Source of the DNA: Cristatella mucedo
Lineage: Eukaryota > Bryozoa > Phylactolaemata > Cristatellidae
NCBI GenBank assembly: GCA_009760855.2
Contig: WPIO01000005.1
Span: 10,677,501-10,741,500 of the forward strand
DNA: 64,000 nt
Reading direction: 5' to 3'
The notes under the pieces are model-generated. The model saw nothing but the letters and a program-made list of their open reading frames with translations, did not search any database and was not told the DNA's origin. This document shows positions 47,950 to 59,948 of the stretch, one piece after another (position 1 is the stretch's first letter; every line of letters starts with the position of its first letter). The translations under genes were made by a program, and so were the position numbers.

Positions 47950-49560
47950 CACGGCTAGTGAATAGTACTAGGGTGCACATATGTGACACGACGGATCAGA
48001 CCCGTTTCAGGTTTCTTTTGTATGCACCCGGATGTTTTTCCGGCACTCTGGGTGCCTCTAGAATTCAGTACGCATTAATTTTCTTTTCTTCCTGCTGCAC
48101 AAGCAGTTTGAGAACGTTGGCTTTCTATCTTAAGATATGGCTCCCTCACTACTACTAGATCTGTCGTGGTGTGTAGTAGGGTGGTTTGCAAGGCGGCAAC
48201 CACGATCAACTTCGCATTTGGAGGCACTCCGTTTCTTAAATCCTCGTTATTCTCTATATTTATCGGTGAAACTTTCCCTGATTTGAGATATCTTTAAAGA
48301 TAAAAATCTCCTTATTTTTCAAAAAACTATTCGATATTGAAACCAAAATTGAAGGGTAAGTTGCCCTTTTTAGGGGTAAGCAGTTACTACGGCTCAGAAA
48401 AGAGAGCGTGCGTCTGTCGGTCCCATAACCATAGCCCGAATCGCTTTAATAAAATAACATTTTCTTGCTTAGCTATTGGTCTTTTAAATGTGTGGGCTTT
48501 CTTGAATGTAATCTTTAGCTGGCTCGCTGAATATAAAGGTGACATTTATTCGTCACATGCGATGTTAATGGTTATTAACGCGTTGGGAAAATGGCTAGTT
48601 GTTCTAAATGTGCGTCCTCAATTAATTATCAATCATGTGTAATTATGGGTGTACTTAGCGTGCTTCCTTTGTCATTTTTATTTACAAGTATAAACCCAAC
48701 GTAATAAAAATTAATTACTGAATATTCTTGAATGGCAATAACTGTCATTAACTTCTCGTTTCATGTTGCAGCGCATTTTTGGTGCGCTCGATGTGTGGCT
48801 AAAATAATATTTCCATCGAATTATTATGAATTTTTCTGATAAATAGGTATAGCAAATTTAAGAAATTTCAGGAAACAGTTTGACAGATTGATGGAGTTCA
48901 CCGAGTGTGGAAACTTCCTGGCAGCTTCTGGAGGTTCTTAGAGGTTCCAAAATTATGGCTGTTATTTTTTTCTGAAATGAAAGTTTTTAGAAAGTTCTTG
49001 AAGCTTTTAATAAAAACTATTGAGAGAGTTTTACAGAATTGCAAAAGCAATTTCAATGTAAATGCACTCCGGAAGGCGAAGAGTCAGTTAGGAATATTAG
49101 AGACAGCGTGCGTCATAATATTGGGCCGAATGCTTATATAAGCTCTTCTAATTTTATGATTGCTCACTTACGACCAGACCTTTGTTGACATTGGTTGTCC
49201 TCTTGTCAACGAGGATTTGACTTGTCACACTATTAACGGCTGAGGAAAAATAGAGCCATATTTTCTAAGCAGTTGTTCAAACTTTTTTTCAGAAACATTG
49301 ATTGCTTTCGTGCTCCACTTTTAATAACCTACATACTTGCGTGCAGTAGAGCACTGTCTATGACTCTTTAGTCGTACTTCAAGGCTTTTTTTCTACCGGT
49401 ATTGGTTACGCTGCTGCAAGATTTAGCATCCGCTTTACTCGTGCCTTATTTTTTGTGCCTAAGACTTTGCGAGTTGCTACACTCGGTTGTCACAGTGCCA
49501 GGGCTTAGTTCTGAAGAAAATTATAATTGAGGAAAGCATTCTTACCATTTAATTGCATTT
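47950..49560. other. No recognised gene
   Basis: AT-rich sequence with short frames only (for example 48337-48642 plus). No domain or repeat recognised. Confidence 0.4.
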
Positions 49561-49566
49561 CCCTTT

Positions 49567-49645
49567 GCAGCAAATGTAAAGCGCCTAGAAAGAGATTAAG
49601 TTCTCTGAGGGCGCTTTATCAAGTACATTATTATTATTATTATTA
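49567..49645 (+). mobile_element. LINE 3' tail with (ATT)n
   Basis: Stem-loop GCGCCTAGAAAGAG ... TTCTCTGAGGGCGC followed by ATT repeats; 5' truncated to the tail. Confidence 0.85.
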
Positions 49646-49699
49646 ACTGTGAAACTCAATTTTTGTCAAAAGCAGTCAAAGACTAATTTTGGATGGTTC

Positions 49700-50610
49700 A
49701 GTTATAACTGTATATTAACCTTTTGTCATTTACCGCAAGGCCAAGGTTGCGCAAGCCTGAAAACAATCCAGGCGTAGATATGCAAGAGTTCACGGTCAGA
49801 TGTCGGATAATTACACCGGAAATCTGATAACATTAAGGAAATTTGCTGACATCGACGATCGAGTGTCTGCAAGGCAAGCATTGAGTTTATCAGTCGCTGC
49901 AGCAGATTCTGGCGGACTAAATGAAAAATACAGCTGAGTATCGTCAGCATAAAAGGGATAGCCTATTACATGGACCCGAATCACTTTTCCCAGAGGTGGA
50001 GTGTGAATTGAGAACAGCCAAGGATCGAGTTAGGACCCTTGTGAGACTCCACGGGTGACGGGCGTGGCAGCTGCGACCTGACCCCAGATAGCACGGATTT
50101 ATTACGATCGGACAAGTACGATTTGAACAACATCAGTGCCTCGTCTGCGAGACCGATCGTTGTCAGCGCGAATTTTGAAGTCTCCGTCAATCATTAACGG
50201 CCCATCAGACACAAGTATTTAATCGAGGAACTCCGAAAACTCCTCTATAAGCAAGTTTAGACAGCCAGGTTTAGAGGCTGGTATGTCACAACAGCGAGAG
50301 GCATGGTTTTTATGAGGACCTCAATGCAACTGATTCAAACAACGGCCCATGCGAAAAATCGCACGTCCTGTAGCCAAATTATTCACGAACAACAATTGCC
50401 ACCCCGCGACCAACCTTGTTAGACCGCATGGACTAAAAGAACGAGAATGCGGATGGGATGGTCTCCAGTACACAATTACCAGAGCACGGTGTCATCCACG
50501 CCTCGGTCAGCAGAAATGTTTCTAGCTTTTTTAGGACAGCCCGATTGCAAATAAGTAACTCCATGATTTTTAGCTAGCGGAAATATAACCGGCGGAACTT
50601 AAAAGTCTGT
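49700..50610 (-). mobile_element. LINE-B endonuclease/RT fragment with internal deletion
   Basis: The minus strand reads, from 50600 down, an endonuclease part with LMIDGDFKIRADND, then RGVSQGS-like sequence, then YPFYADDTQLYFSFSPPESA and ACLADTRSSMSANFLN. The middle of RT is missing. The B-family identity rests on FSPPESAAATDKLNACLAD, matching 61900-62010. Confidence 0.8.
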
Positions 50611-51399
50611 CCAATAACTGCGAAACGCCTATTAAGTGGATTGCATGCTAGTCGGCACAAAGCCGGCCCGGCAGACGCTGCCCCTTCGAATTTAAATTGA
50701 ACCTTACCAGCGACCGCCGGTAACTATTCACGACATGCTTAGGCACGGCGAGTGAGCTACTACCACAACGGTGCTAATCAGCGCTTTAAACTAACCTTAC
50801 GGGTCCGGGGTTCGATAGCCGAGCGGTTGATAGGGCAATGCAATCGTAAGAAGCAGGCAGTTCTTGCTGACCAGTGGAAGAAGGCCTGCCTGTAGTTATT
50901 GACTAATGGCGACATCGCACCTTATGCTAAGCAGGTCCAGTCTTTAGAAGCATGTCCGATGACAGCTCATTAACAGTCGCGGCGGCGAAGATTTCAGTGG
51001 AATACCCGGATTTCAGGAAGAAGTCAGGTAAAAGTCCACACCACGCTAGGAGTCCCCGAGGCTGCTCTCTAGCAAGGGGAGGATGTGAATCCAGTCCATT
51101 GATAGTTACGATGCTACACCTAATAGCAGTTAGATGTGATGTCAAACCTGAAACTAGTTGAAGTGGCTGACTTTATACCTAAACTAGACCACTCGCCCAA
51201 CCAAGTGACTATCACACATGCCAACATGACGCTAGCGGTTCTTCCGAATATCCCGCGTGTCGTTCTTCAAACTCCAGGCGTTCTTTCGATGAACTCAAAT
51301 GGATTTGCCCATCAGGCCTTGCCATTTAGTCTTTCCCGTCGTTACTTTAAAAAAATTCTCTTCAGCTTTCAGTCTTCCTAATGTAACCCCAACTCATCA

Positions 51400-51726
51400 G
51401 AATGAAAGACTTGCATCAGAACATTCCCTGACTTGACCACATTTAAAAAGAACTTAAAAACGCACATATTTCTGACAGCATTTAGTGGGTCCACGTGCTT
51501 CATCCTTCATGTGCTTATGCGTGCTGACACTAGGCATGCTGCCACTAACCATACTTGCATGCTTACCCTGTGCATGTCACCCCTAACCACGTTGTTCATG
51601 TTTGTTTTTCAAGCATGATATTACTCACGATTCAATCGCGTTTTCCTTTGCAGCAAATGTGAAGCGTCTAGAAAGAGATTGAGTTCTCTGAGGGCGCTTT
51701 ATCAAGTGCATTATTATTATTATTAA
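51400..51726 (+). mobile_element. L2-like LINE 3' end
   Basis: Codons for DLTTFKKNLKTHIFLTAFSG, then 3' UTR, stem-loop (51652-51705) and ATT tail. Confidence 0.85.
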
Positions 51727-51889
51727 AGGCAAGTGGCGTGATCCGTCGGTTGCTACTGCCGAGAATGTGCACCTTAAAGATCAGCAAGGGGCTTGTAGCC
51801 TGCTGCTCAGATTAAAATAAATATTTCTTAAGGATAATCCCGATTCTATTTTTCTAAAACTTAAAACCAGACTGCCCTTTTCCTGTTGC

Positions 51890-52245
51890 CACCAGGTTTA
51901 CCGGCTATTCAATCCGACTCAATTCCGATTGGCGTCACTACATCACCGACTTGACTACATCTAAAAAGAAACTAAAAACACTTATTTTATCGCAGCATTT
52001 AGTGGGTCAATGCGATTCGTCCTTTGTGTGCTTATGTGTGCTGATACTGTTGCATGCTGTCACTTACCATACTTGCATGCTGAGACTGCGCACGCCACCC
52101 TTAACCAAGTTATTCCTGTTGTCTATTGATCATGCTACCACTAACCATTCGATCGTGCTTTCTTTGCTGCAAATGTAAAGTGCCTAGAAAGAGATTAAGT
52201 TCTCTGAGGGCACTATGCAAGTGTATTATTATAATTATTCATTAT
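51890..52245 (+). mobile_element. L2-like LINE 3' end
   Basis: Codons for LTTSKKKLKTLI, 3' UTR and stem-loop in the GTGCC/GGGCAC version (52176-52215), then a short ATT tail. Confidence 0.85.
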
Positions 52246-52494
52246 TTGTTTGCCGAGAAATTCCAAACTATTCGCTGGAGATTGTTTTAATTGACGATAA
52301 CTTTAGAGCACCAAATTGGAAGAAATAATTCCGTCCAACCATGCTATCCTTCAAAGGGTTTGTAATATTTTGATAGATTAAAAGATGACCATCCGTCGGC
52401 GCCCTTAAAAAAAGTGCGCCGAAAAAAGTGCGAAATGCTAGCAACCCCGACAAGTGCGCGCATGACAAAAACGTGCAAATATAATTTCTGTAGC

Positions 52495-52795
52495 CATCGC
52501 TCTAGCTGCCGCTCAAGTTACTGCTCTAGTTGCCGCTGAAGCCGCCGTTCTAGCGGCCAGCTCTAACCGATGCTTTAGTCACTGCTGTATCCGCATCTCA
52601 CGCTGCCGCTGAATCGCCACTTTAACCGCCGCTCTTGCTGTCACTCTGGCTGCCGGCCGCTCTGGCCGCCGCCTTTGCGCCGCTGTAGATGCCGCTCTGG
52701 CAACTAGTCTTGCCGATGCTACAGCATCGCAGTAGCTGCCGCAGTTCTAACCGCCGCGTCAGTGCAGCTTTAGCCGCAGCTCAAGCGGCATTCTT
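52495..52795. repeat. Degenerate GCCGCT-type minisatellite
   Basis: About 300 bp of imperfect repeats of GCTCTAGCTGCCGCT-like units. Could be an eroded gag-type repeat or an independent minisatellite; no open frame survives. Confidence 0.6.
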
Positions 52796-52869
52796 ATGTG
52801 AGCATTTATTCTATGCATTTATTTTCTCGGACGAAATGCTAATTACGAATAGCTTTTAAACCGACATTC

Positions 52870-53255
52870 CTTAAAATTATGTTTGCATGTTTTTGTCGTC
52901 TCGCGCTTTTTTCACCATGCTTTTGCCGGCGAGCTTTTGTCCCGCCAGCTTACGCTGGGTTACCCTGTTCCTTACTTCACTGTACGTCGTCGATGAAAAA
53001 TTACCCGCTAGCAATCCGTTGTTAATAACCGCTTGCATTCTGTATTTAAGCAATCTCTTCCGACTGAATGTGGCTCCTTCAGCCAATCGCGAACAAGCTA
53101 GAAATTGTTTGCAAGGTTATTTTGAGCAATGGCTGCTTTCCGTTATTCTGCTCGAATCGATAGCTAGGGGAAGGTCCAGCATTTGCAGCGATGTTGTGCA
53201 GTGTTCTGGCATTGTTCCTCTGCTATCCATCATGTCGAATCTTTTGTAAGAGGGT
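52870..53255. other. Unassigned open frames
   Basis: A plus frame of 120 codons and a minus frame of 69 codons (52877-53086) overlap. Neither resembles a family I know. No splice-site context supports either. Confidence 0.25.
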
Positions 53256-53269
53256 CGTACAGCGGGCAA

Positions 53270-54150
53270 AGATCGTCCGAGGAACCACTAAAGTAAGGGG
53301 CACCTCAGGGCGCTATGCTGGGTCCACTTCCTTTTCCTCGGTGTACTATCCCTCTTGTACCCTATAGTAAAACCTTCCGACCAACTGATCAGCTGAGCCT
53401 CTACAGTTGCAGTAAATACGGAGGGCCAGGTTGGCCTAAATTCAAGAATCGGTCAATAGTTTATTTTGCTAAAGGAGCTACGATGGCTCCAGGCTGATCG
53501 ACGGAAGCAGAGCAGAATTCTTACTCGGACACCAACGGCCCACCATCGCTTGGCTCCCCATGCTCACCTCAATTGTCGCTGCATTTTTTATTTCCTCGTG
53601 CCCCCAGATCCTCTACGACAATGAACTAGCGTTCCCCTCCTTTCACTAAAGACGCTCATGACGACAGAAGCTTTTGCCAAGCCGGCCGTTAGTAATTTCG
53701 AACTCACTACCACAGCTCTAGTGCAACGACATACAGGCTCATTCAGTCGACTCGGAAACGTTCTTTATAGTGGTCCTCTGCTGCTACTTCCATTGTACTT
53801 TAACGATCTTCCTCATGACTCAGCTGCGTTTCTGAGTTTCTCTTCGATGATTAAGCTAGTTCGCTACTCTATGCCTGCCGTTTGGGCTTTTAATGTGCTG
53901 TAGAAAACTTAGGCATTACCAACTGAGTCTTTGTTAAACTTCAGTCCTATACAGAAGACAGCGCCGTGATTTAACGAAGTACACGCGACGAGGCCCATGT
54001 TCGTCTGCTTACTGAGCGTCACAGGCAGTCAGGCCAGCCAAGCTCAAGGATTTCACGCTCTATGGCTGGGAAAACAGTATAAAGTTGCTCACTCCAACAA
54101 CCGCTTTTCGTTCTACTGCTCGAATGTATAACGAATCAACATAAAAGAGA
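53270..54150 (+). mobile_element. Degenerate LINE remnants
   Basis: GAPQGAMLGPLPF (about 53288) is a decayed GVPQGSVLGPVLF box. From 53660 the frame resembles the LINE-B C-terminus (LPHDSAAFLSFSSM versus CSADSAMLPTFSLL). Confidence 0.55.
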
Positions 54151-54324
54151 GCTTAGTCCCGACACTTAGGGCGTCTGATTTCGACGCCCTGAGGGAGTGA
54201 CCGCAAAGGAATCAGTCGATACTCTAGTAAATAGTTATGTCAGCTGCATAAGTCCGTTGCAATTCATGATTGACATTCCTGAAGTCGCTCAGGCATTGGA
54301 CACACTATGGGAATATCCCCAGCT

Positions 54325-54420
54325 TAATAATAATAATACTACTTGTAATAATACATCTGTATAGCACTCTCAGAGAACTTAACCTGCTCTAGGATCTTTA
54401 CGTAAGCTTAATACATCTGT
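54325..54420 (-). mobile_element. LINE 3' tail, degenerate
   Basis: AATAATAATACTAC followed by TCTGTATAGCACTCTCAGAG: inverted 3' tail. Confidence 0.55.
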
Positions 54421-54429
54421 TGTGGAATC

Positions 54430-55600
54430 GCAGAGCCAACAGTGGCCTGCAGGAGGGCTTGAATCACAAAAAAAAGCTTCGTATGAGCAAGCAAGATGTC
54501 TGAACATCCGACTGATTGTTAGCTACCACCTCCCTGCTTGGCTTTTGCATAAAGATTCCTGATTGCTCCCTCGTAGCTTCCATTTACAACGTTTGACCAT
54601 CTATGAGGGCACTATAATCAACACAGTATAAGACACTGACAAATGACCACTACGATGCAAGCCACACAACCTGCAGGACATTGTTTAACTACCAGCTAAG
54701 GACGTGGCTATCTAATAGCATACATAACACGCAGTTGGTCTGTTAAATTTAATGTTATTCATTCTGCCATTAAAAAGCACGGAACAGCTAGCCGATTAAA
54801 TCTAACATGCTGTTAAGCAAAGAGGCAGATCTAGAGACGGGCTAGGTTTACGGAATGCAGCTTCAAAGGCAATAACAACTTCAATTACGAGGCAGACCAG
54901 TAAACATGTTTCAGGTCATCGGGTAAAAAGCAAAACGCGAATGTGCGAAACTGGTCTTTGGCATAATTTCGACCAGCAAACACAATACGTCAATCGTACG
55001 TTGTGCTTATTTACCTCTGGCCGACCGTAAACAAGTACCCCAGCTACAACCGAAAGATGGACTGAACAAGGCCTACTTGCAATTGCGAAGTATACAAAAG
55101 ATAAAAAAATGATGGAAGCAGAGTACAAATGTGAGATTGATTAAATCACATTAGTAAGTCAATTTGCTTGCGTAAAAAGATTAAAAAGACAAATACATGC
55201 CGACGTGCATACGCCAAGTCAAAAAATTGCACAAAACAAAAGTACAAAATATTGCTGGACCGAAGAGAAATGAATCTCCATGGTAAGTAGGATACAGACC
55301 GAGTACACATACGGCTTAACCTTAGTGGTTAAACGATTACATTCGGTGATAAGCACGTACGGATTAGCAGCTCAATCAATTAAGTCCCAACCGATTAGAA
55401 AAAAACAGGAACGTCGTTAGTAACTCAAATCAGAGACGGCAGTGAAACATTGCGTCGACATTAGGATCACAAGGGTAGAAGGCGACGACACCCTGGAAGT
55501 AATGACGTTCAGCACCGTAATCTGATACTAGGGGATTTAAGTTTCAGAGCACGGGTCACCATGAAACACGACGGCATGCAATGATGTTTTCCCAGCAACA
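54430..55600. other. No recognised gene (3' of SAPCD2-like gene)
   Basis: Downstream of the minus-strand stop at 55601. No domain or repeat recognised. Confidence 0.4.
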
Positions 55601-55747
55601 TTATATTAGCGATAAGTTGTCGTCATCTTGAGGATTTGCTTGTGGCTGCTGCCTGGTGAGCCGTGAGCGCAACTCGAAAGTATCCTTCAACAAAAGAGCC
55701 TTCTCTCGCTCCAACTGAGATATCCTGCCGTTCTTCTGAGCAATCTC
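55601..55747 (-). CDS. SAPCD2: SAPCD2-like last exon
   Basis: Acceptor ccttcag. 48 codons plus TAA: EIAQKNGRISQLEREKALLL, then a Q/D-rich end DDDNLSLI. A hydrophobic C-terminal tripeptide is compatible with a PDZ-type ligand but unproven. Confidence 0.68.
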   Translation of the reverse strand, partial: EIAQKNGRISQLEREKALLLKDTFELRSRLTRQQPQANPQDDDNLSLI

Positions 55748-56685
55748 CTGAAGGCAGACAATTGTCACTTGTGATACCAACTGGTCGCCTTTTGTGGTGC
55801 CACACGATATTTCGGTAAAAACGGTCACCGTGAACAAACGAGATTCAAATTGCTGCAATAACGCACATGCTCTAGATGAAGGCTTTCTTGTGTTATTAGA
55901 TGGCCTGGAAGCCCTGAAAGCATCACCTAATGGCTGCATCGGCAGCATGAGCCGGCAACCGAATGAGTACTCTGTTACAGAAGCAAGCAATAATTAAATC
56001 TGCTCGCTCATAATCGTGCAAGCAAGAATTATTACCATACTTAGATTAGCCGCCGTGAAACTAGATTATGCAACAACTAACATGGAGGGTTGATAACCAA
56101 GTTAAGAGCCGGAGAAGAGTTTTCTTCAAACTAGCTTCTCAAGCCTGCAACTGCTTTGGCCAGCGAATGTGGCTTGGAATAGATTTCGGAAAACAGAATA
56201 ACGACAGGCGAACAACCTACGTCAGTATCAAAACTAGCTGACATGCTTGGCCACATCATTACCCGTGTCAGCATCTTGTTCTGGGCACGAAGCAGTGCTG
56301 CCACGTGCGAGCTGTCGTCGCTGCTGCCTTCAGCAGTGATGCTCCGTGAAGCTTGGGAGCTTTGATCTGGCAGGCGCTTTGGTACCGCCAAGTGCATGTG
56401 CAATGGGAACCCCTAAAAGGCATTAATCATCTGAAATCCCATTTTACTCAACAACGTCTGGCAGGATGTCAGGCACCGTGGTGCCGCACGATTTGGCAGA
56501 TGATTTAGCCACACAAAAAAGCCACATAACCCTGCATGTTGATCGGCGCATCATACCTTTGTCGAGCTGTCAGTCAACATTTTCAGCTGCTGATTCACTT
56601 CTTGTATGAGTGAAGACTCGAAGTTCAGACGTTCCTCGTTCGAGTCCACAGCATGTTCCTAGACGTTAAAGAAAGGTTGCTGTAG

Positions 56686-56767
<82 letters not shown>

Positions 56768-58996
56768 AGCCTGGTTTGATGGATTTTAACATAGCTTATG
56801 ACGACTTCACGGATATCAAAACTGGCAGTAAGATAATGCAATTGGATACCCAAGTGAGCATCAGGGTTAACATTACTATATCATACACGTGGAGCTGCTC
56901 TCCCGAATTACCGGTTGATCAGACGAAGCATACTGTTGCTTCTCTGACACATGGTTGATTCGTGAGAGATACCACTCGCGAGCCAAGTCTACTGACTGAA
57001 GGCCTCGAAGCAACATATCCCGTTCTTTCTCCAGCTGCTGTATCCGCCGAACCTACAATATACATCACGATACATGCCAGGGCATTATAAATCTGAATGG
57101 ATGTCAGCTTTACAGTCAATGCATTTCCATAACTGTGCAATCGTCACTTAACGATCTTCTGCAGTATTGGCCATATCACATCGAGCTACCAGCTGAATCA
57201 AAGGAGTTTCCGACGAGAAAACGAGCAAGGATTCATGGATCAACGAGTTAGATCACTAAGGTCAGAGGGGTATGGACGGGGAGAGGCAGAGCAAAGAAGA
57301 GCTTGGCATTGTTTGCCTCCTGTACTTACAACCTGTCACGCCAGTCTTGGCAACGAGGCTGTGCGAGTATTTTTTGTTAAGAGAGTAGGCAACCTAGTTT
57401 GCTGTACGGCCTGTATCATCATGTACTAGCCCACACAGCAGCCCCCTTGCTATGAACACTTTAGTCGACTTTAAAGATACAAGTGACATCCGAGGGCAGT
57501 GGGCATCCTTTAATGCCAACTGCAATTGGGTGGGGGTGATAGTCATTAAGGCTCTTTTGCTGCTATACAAATAATTTAGTATTACAATAATAATAATAGT
57601 AAGGGCGCTTGATAAAGCGCCCTCAGAGAACTCAATCTCTCTCTAGGCGCTTTACATTTACTGCAAAGGGAAATGCAATTGAATGGTGAGTAATATCATG
57701 CTTGATAAACAAACAAAATGAATAACATGGTTAGGGGCGACATGCACACAGTCAGCATGCAAATGTGGCTAGTGGCAGCATGCACAGTGTCAGCACGCAT
57801 AAGCAGATCAAGGACGAATCACAGGGACCCACTAAATGCTGTCCTAAATATAAGGGAGTCACGTAAAGACAGGCAACAAATACTTGAGACGTGACTGAAC
57901 AAATAACATGCAACAAATACTGAGTTTTTTTTTTAGATCTGGCAGACGTTAGCCAGAAACCACATATCGATCACTAATGCATTCTAAAGACCACACTGGC
58001 ATTTGTAATGAGGTAGGCAAAAGCAAGGCCAACAAGGTACAAGCGCAGTGCATGCTGTCGCCAAGTTATAATGAATCAAAAAAACTCCTAACAGCCGACT
58101 AATGTTTTTGGAGAATTGCCTTGACATCAGTTGCGACACCGAAATTCAATAAAGTCGTTCGAAGACACGGCTCAGGGTTAAGAAGGGAGAGTAAATAGAA
58201 ATTTCAATGGATATTACAATAATGTAGTGAACATTCATAGGTACTAGTTAATGAATCCGGTTTTCAATTCATCAATAAGATCACAGGGGAGAAGCCGATT
58301 AAGATTTCTGCATATCAGGTAGGACATACATTTCACCTAAGGAATTGCCAATTGATTTTGACTAAACTTCTTCCCTAAGAGGATTTGTTGATCCTTTTTA
58401 ATGTTGGAACCAATGAATGTAGGCAACTGTAAATACAGGTATGCAAACGCAAGTTAGTGTAATTTCTGTCACATACCAAACATGAATGGAAGTACGAATA
58501 TATATGCAACACTTATCATGAGGTAGCTACAGAAAAAAGAAGTCAGTGCAGATAGGCTGCTCAATCTCTTAATCACAAATACTTTACCGTGTAATGCAAC
58601 TAAAAATCTCAACATCCTTTCCGGCAGCTACAGTGTCATCTTAAAAGTAGTCGGCTTCCGGCGTCAGACATATGGCTAGATATGGTATGGACAAACACAT
58701 AGGATTCAGAGTTAAAACAAGCGGCTATGGAGAACATGACGACAGACTACTTACAGTGTTATAGTCAAGACCGTGGCCAAGTGTATGTCTTCGTAGTGAC
58801 TCCCTTCGCCGAGGCACGATTCTTCGCAATGGTTCATTTCTGCCCAGTTCTAGATCACCAGCCTCACTCCTATTAACAGCATTACCAATGTCAACAGCCT
58901 TTGGTAGAGCATCTCCGCCACTGAAAGGATTGGCAACCGCAAACGGTGCCGATTGTTCGTGCACTGACTTGGTCTGGAATCGGCTACCGCAGATCC
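55601..58996 (-). CDS. SAPCD2: Suppressor-APC-domain coiled-coil protein (SAPCD2-like), last five exons
   Basis: Exons in minus order: 58996-58755, 57052-56912, 56658-56557, 56412-56263, 55747-55601; 782 nt coding 259 residues plus stop. All junctions are GT-AG and in phase. The first exon ends RRRESLRRHTLGHGLDYNT. The second carries the coiled coil QLEKERDMLLRGLQSVDLAR and EWYLSRINHVSEKQ, the core of the suppressor-APC region as I remember it. The last two hold LLRAQNKMLTREIAQKNGRI and SQLEREKALLLKDTFELRSR, then a C-terminus DDDNLSLI. Vertebrate SAPCD2 regulates spindle orientation and cell polarity; for this protein that is inference. The exon at 58996 starts in phase 1, so N-terminal exons exist upstream but were not found within the window. 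An alternative is another coiled-coil centrosomal protein. Confidence 0.65.
56263..56412 (-). CDS. SAPCD2: SAPCD2-like exon
   Basis: Acceptor ctttttag, donor gtaatg. 50 codons including SSDDSSHVAALLRAQNKML. It begins the second coiled coil. Confidence 0.68.
56557..56658 (-). CDS. SAPCD2: SAPCD2-like exon
   Basis: Acceptor cgtctag, donor gtatga. 34 codons: EHAVDSNEERLNFESSLIQE and VNQQLKMLTDSSTK. A 70-bp CT tract (sense) lies about 32 nt upstream of the acceptor. Confidence 0.65.
56691..56762. repeat. (AG)n microsatellite next to a splice acceptor
   Basis: About 70 bp of AG; on the gene strand it is CT, placed 32 nt before the acceptor at 56659. Confidence 0.97.
56912..57052 (-). CDS. SAPCD2: SAPCD2-like exon (coiled coil, REWYL)
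   Basis: Acceptor tattgtag, donor gtaatt. 47 codons starting VRRIQQLEKERDMLLRGLQS. The LAREWYL segment is the best family signature in this gene. Confidence 0.7.
57500..57600 (+). mobile_element. tRNA-derived SINE, 3' half
   Basis: GGGCATCCTTTAATGCCAAC ... GGTGATAGTCATTAAGGCTC and ATACAAATAATTTAG match the body of the other SINEs; the tRNA-like head is missing. Confidence 0.65.
57583..57850 (-). mobile_element. L2-like LINE 3' end
   Basis: Inverted ATT tail, stem-loop (57605-57665) and 3' UTR closely matching the 36490-37817 copy, truncated at ATGCTGTCCTAAATA. Confidence 0.88.
58755..58996 (-). CDS. SAPCD2: SAPCD2-like exon (first found)
   Basis: Acceptor tttttag, donor gtaagt. A basic, low-complexity linker with NEPLRRIVPRRRESLRRHTL. 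The first two bases complete a codon from a missing upstream exon. Confidence 0.65.
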
Positions 58997-59493
58997 CTAA
59001 AAAATGAATGAGGACCACCTATGCTGGGCAATATCTGAACTAAGGCAAAGTACAGCCTGAGAAAGTCAGAGCAGCAGTGGCAATAGTAATTAATTTATTC
59101 TGCATTCAATTCCTGTCAAACGATGTCATTTTATGACCAAGCATCGTTGATGCTCTTAAGTTTAACAACAAAGTAAAGTAAAGAGACCACTAAGTTCATC
59201 ATGCTACTTTCTATAGCTCTTGCAGAAATAAAATTGCATATGCTTCGGATTTTCAGACACGAAGTTATGCATGCCATAAAATGACACGGAGGCAGAGCTT
59301 CATGATCATGAAGTGTGAGGAGCTACTGTTATTTACAATTTCATGGCCATTTTTGTGCTATATTTCAAATGGATGGTGTATGCCATACTACACAGTTTAA
59401 GACAAGCACTGGCAATATCTGATCCCAAAAAATAAATAAGAAGCACTATGTGAAAGGATGTGGCAGAGATCATTGCTCCAATAACTTACTTGG

Positions 59494-59948
59494 GCGAATC
59501 ACTTATTACCAACGGCTGCAAAGCTTTAAAGACAAAAAAATAAGCTTAAAACGCACCTGTTTATTACAGCATTTGGTAGGCCTTCTCTTTAACTTCTCTG
59601 AGAGTGCTATATAAATGTATTATCACTATTATTGTTATATGTGCTCGATCATAATTTGCATGCACATCAGGCACTCGGCTTGACGAATCCATTAGTAAAT
59701 CTGCTTCGAGAGGTAACTTCCTTCGGCGAATCACTTATTACCAACGGCTGCGAAGCTTTAAAGACAGAAAATTTAGCTTAAAACGCACCTGTTTATTACA
59801 GCATTTGGTCGGCCTTCTCTTTAACTTCTCTGATAGTGCTATTTAAATGTATTATCACTATTATTATTATATGTGCTCGATCATAATTTGCATGCACATC
59901 AGGCACTCGGCTTGATAAATCTATTAGTAAATCTGCTTCGAGAGGTAC
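59494..59948 (+). repeat. 232-bp tandem duplication of a LINE 3' end
   Basis: Two head-to-tail copies start at 59494 and 59726 with GCGAATCACTTATTACCAAC. Each contains LINE 3' coding remains (AAAACGCACCTGTTTATTAC), a stem-loop relic and an ATTATCACTATTATT tail, plus ~75 bp of non-LINE flank. A few percent divergence. Confidence 0.88.

Noticed and set aside
50800-50880. Possible tRNA or SINE head (GGTTCGATAGCC, GCCGAGCGGTTGATAGG)
   Set aside because: Boxes are in the wrong order for a tRNA and no cloverleaf can be drawn; no SINE body follows.
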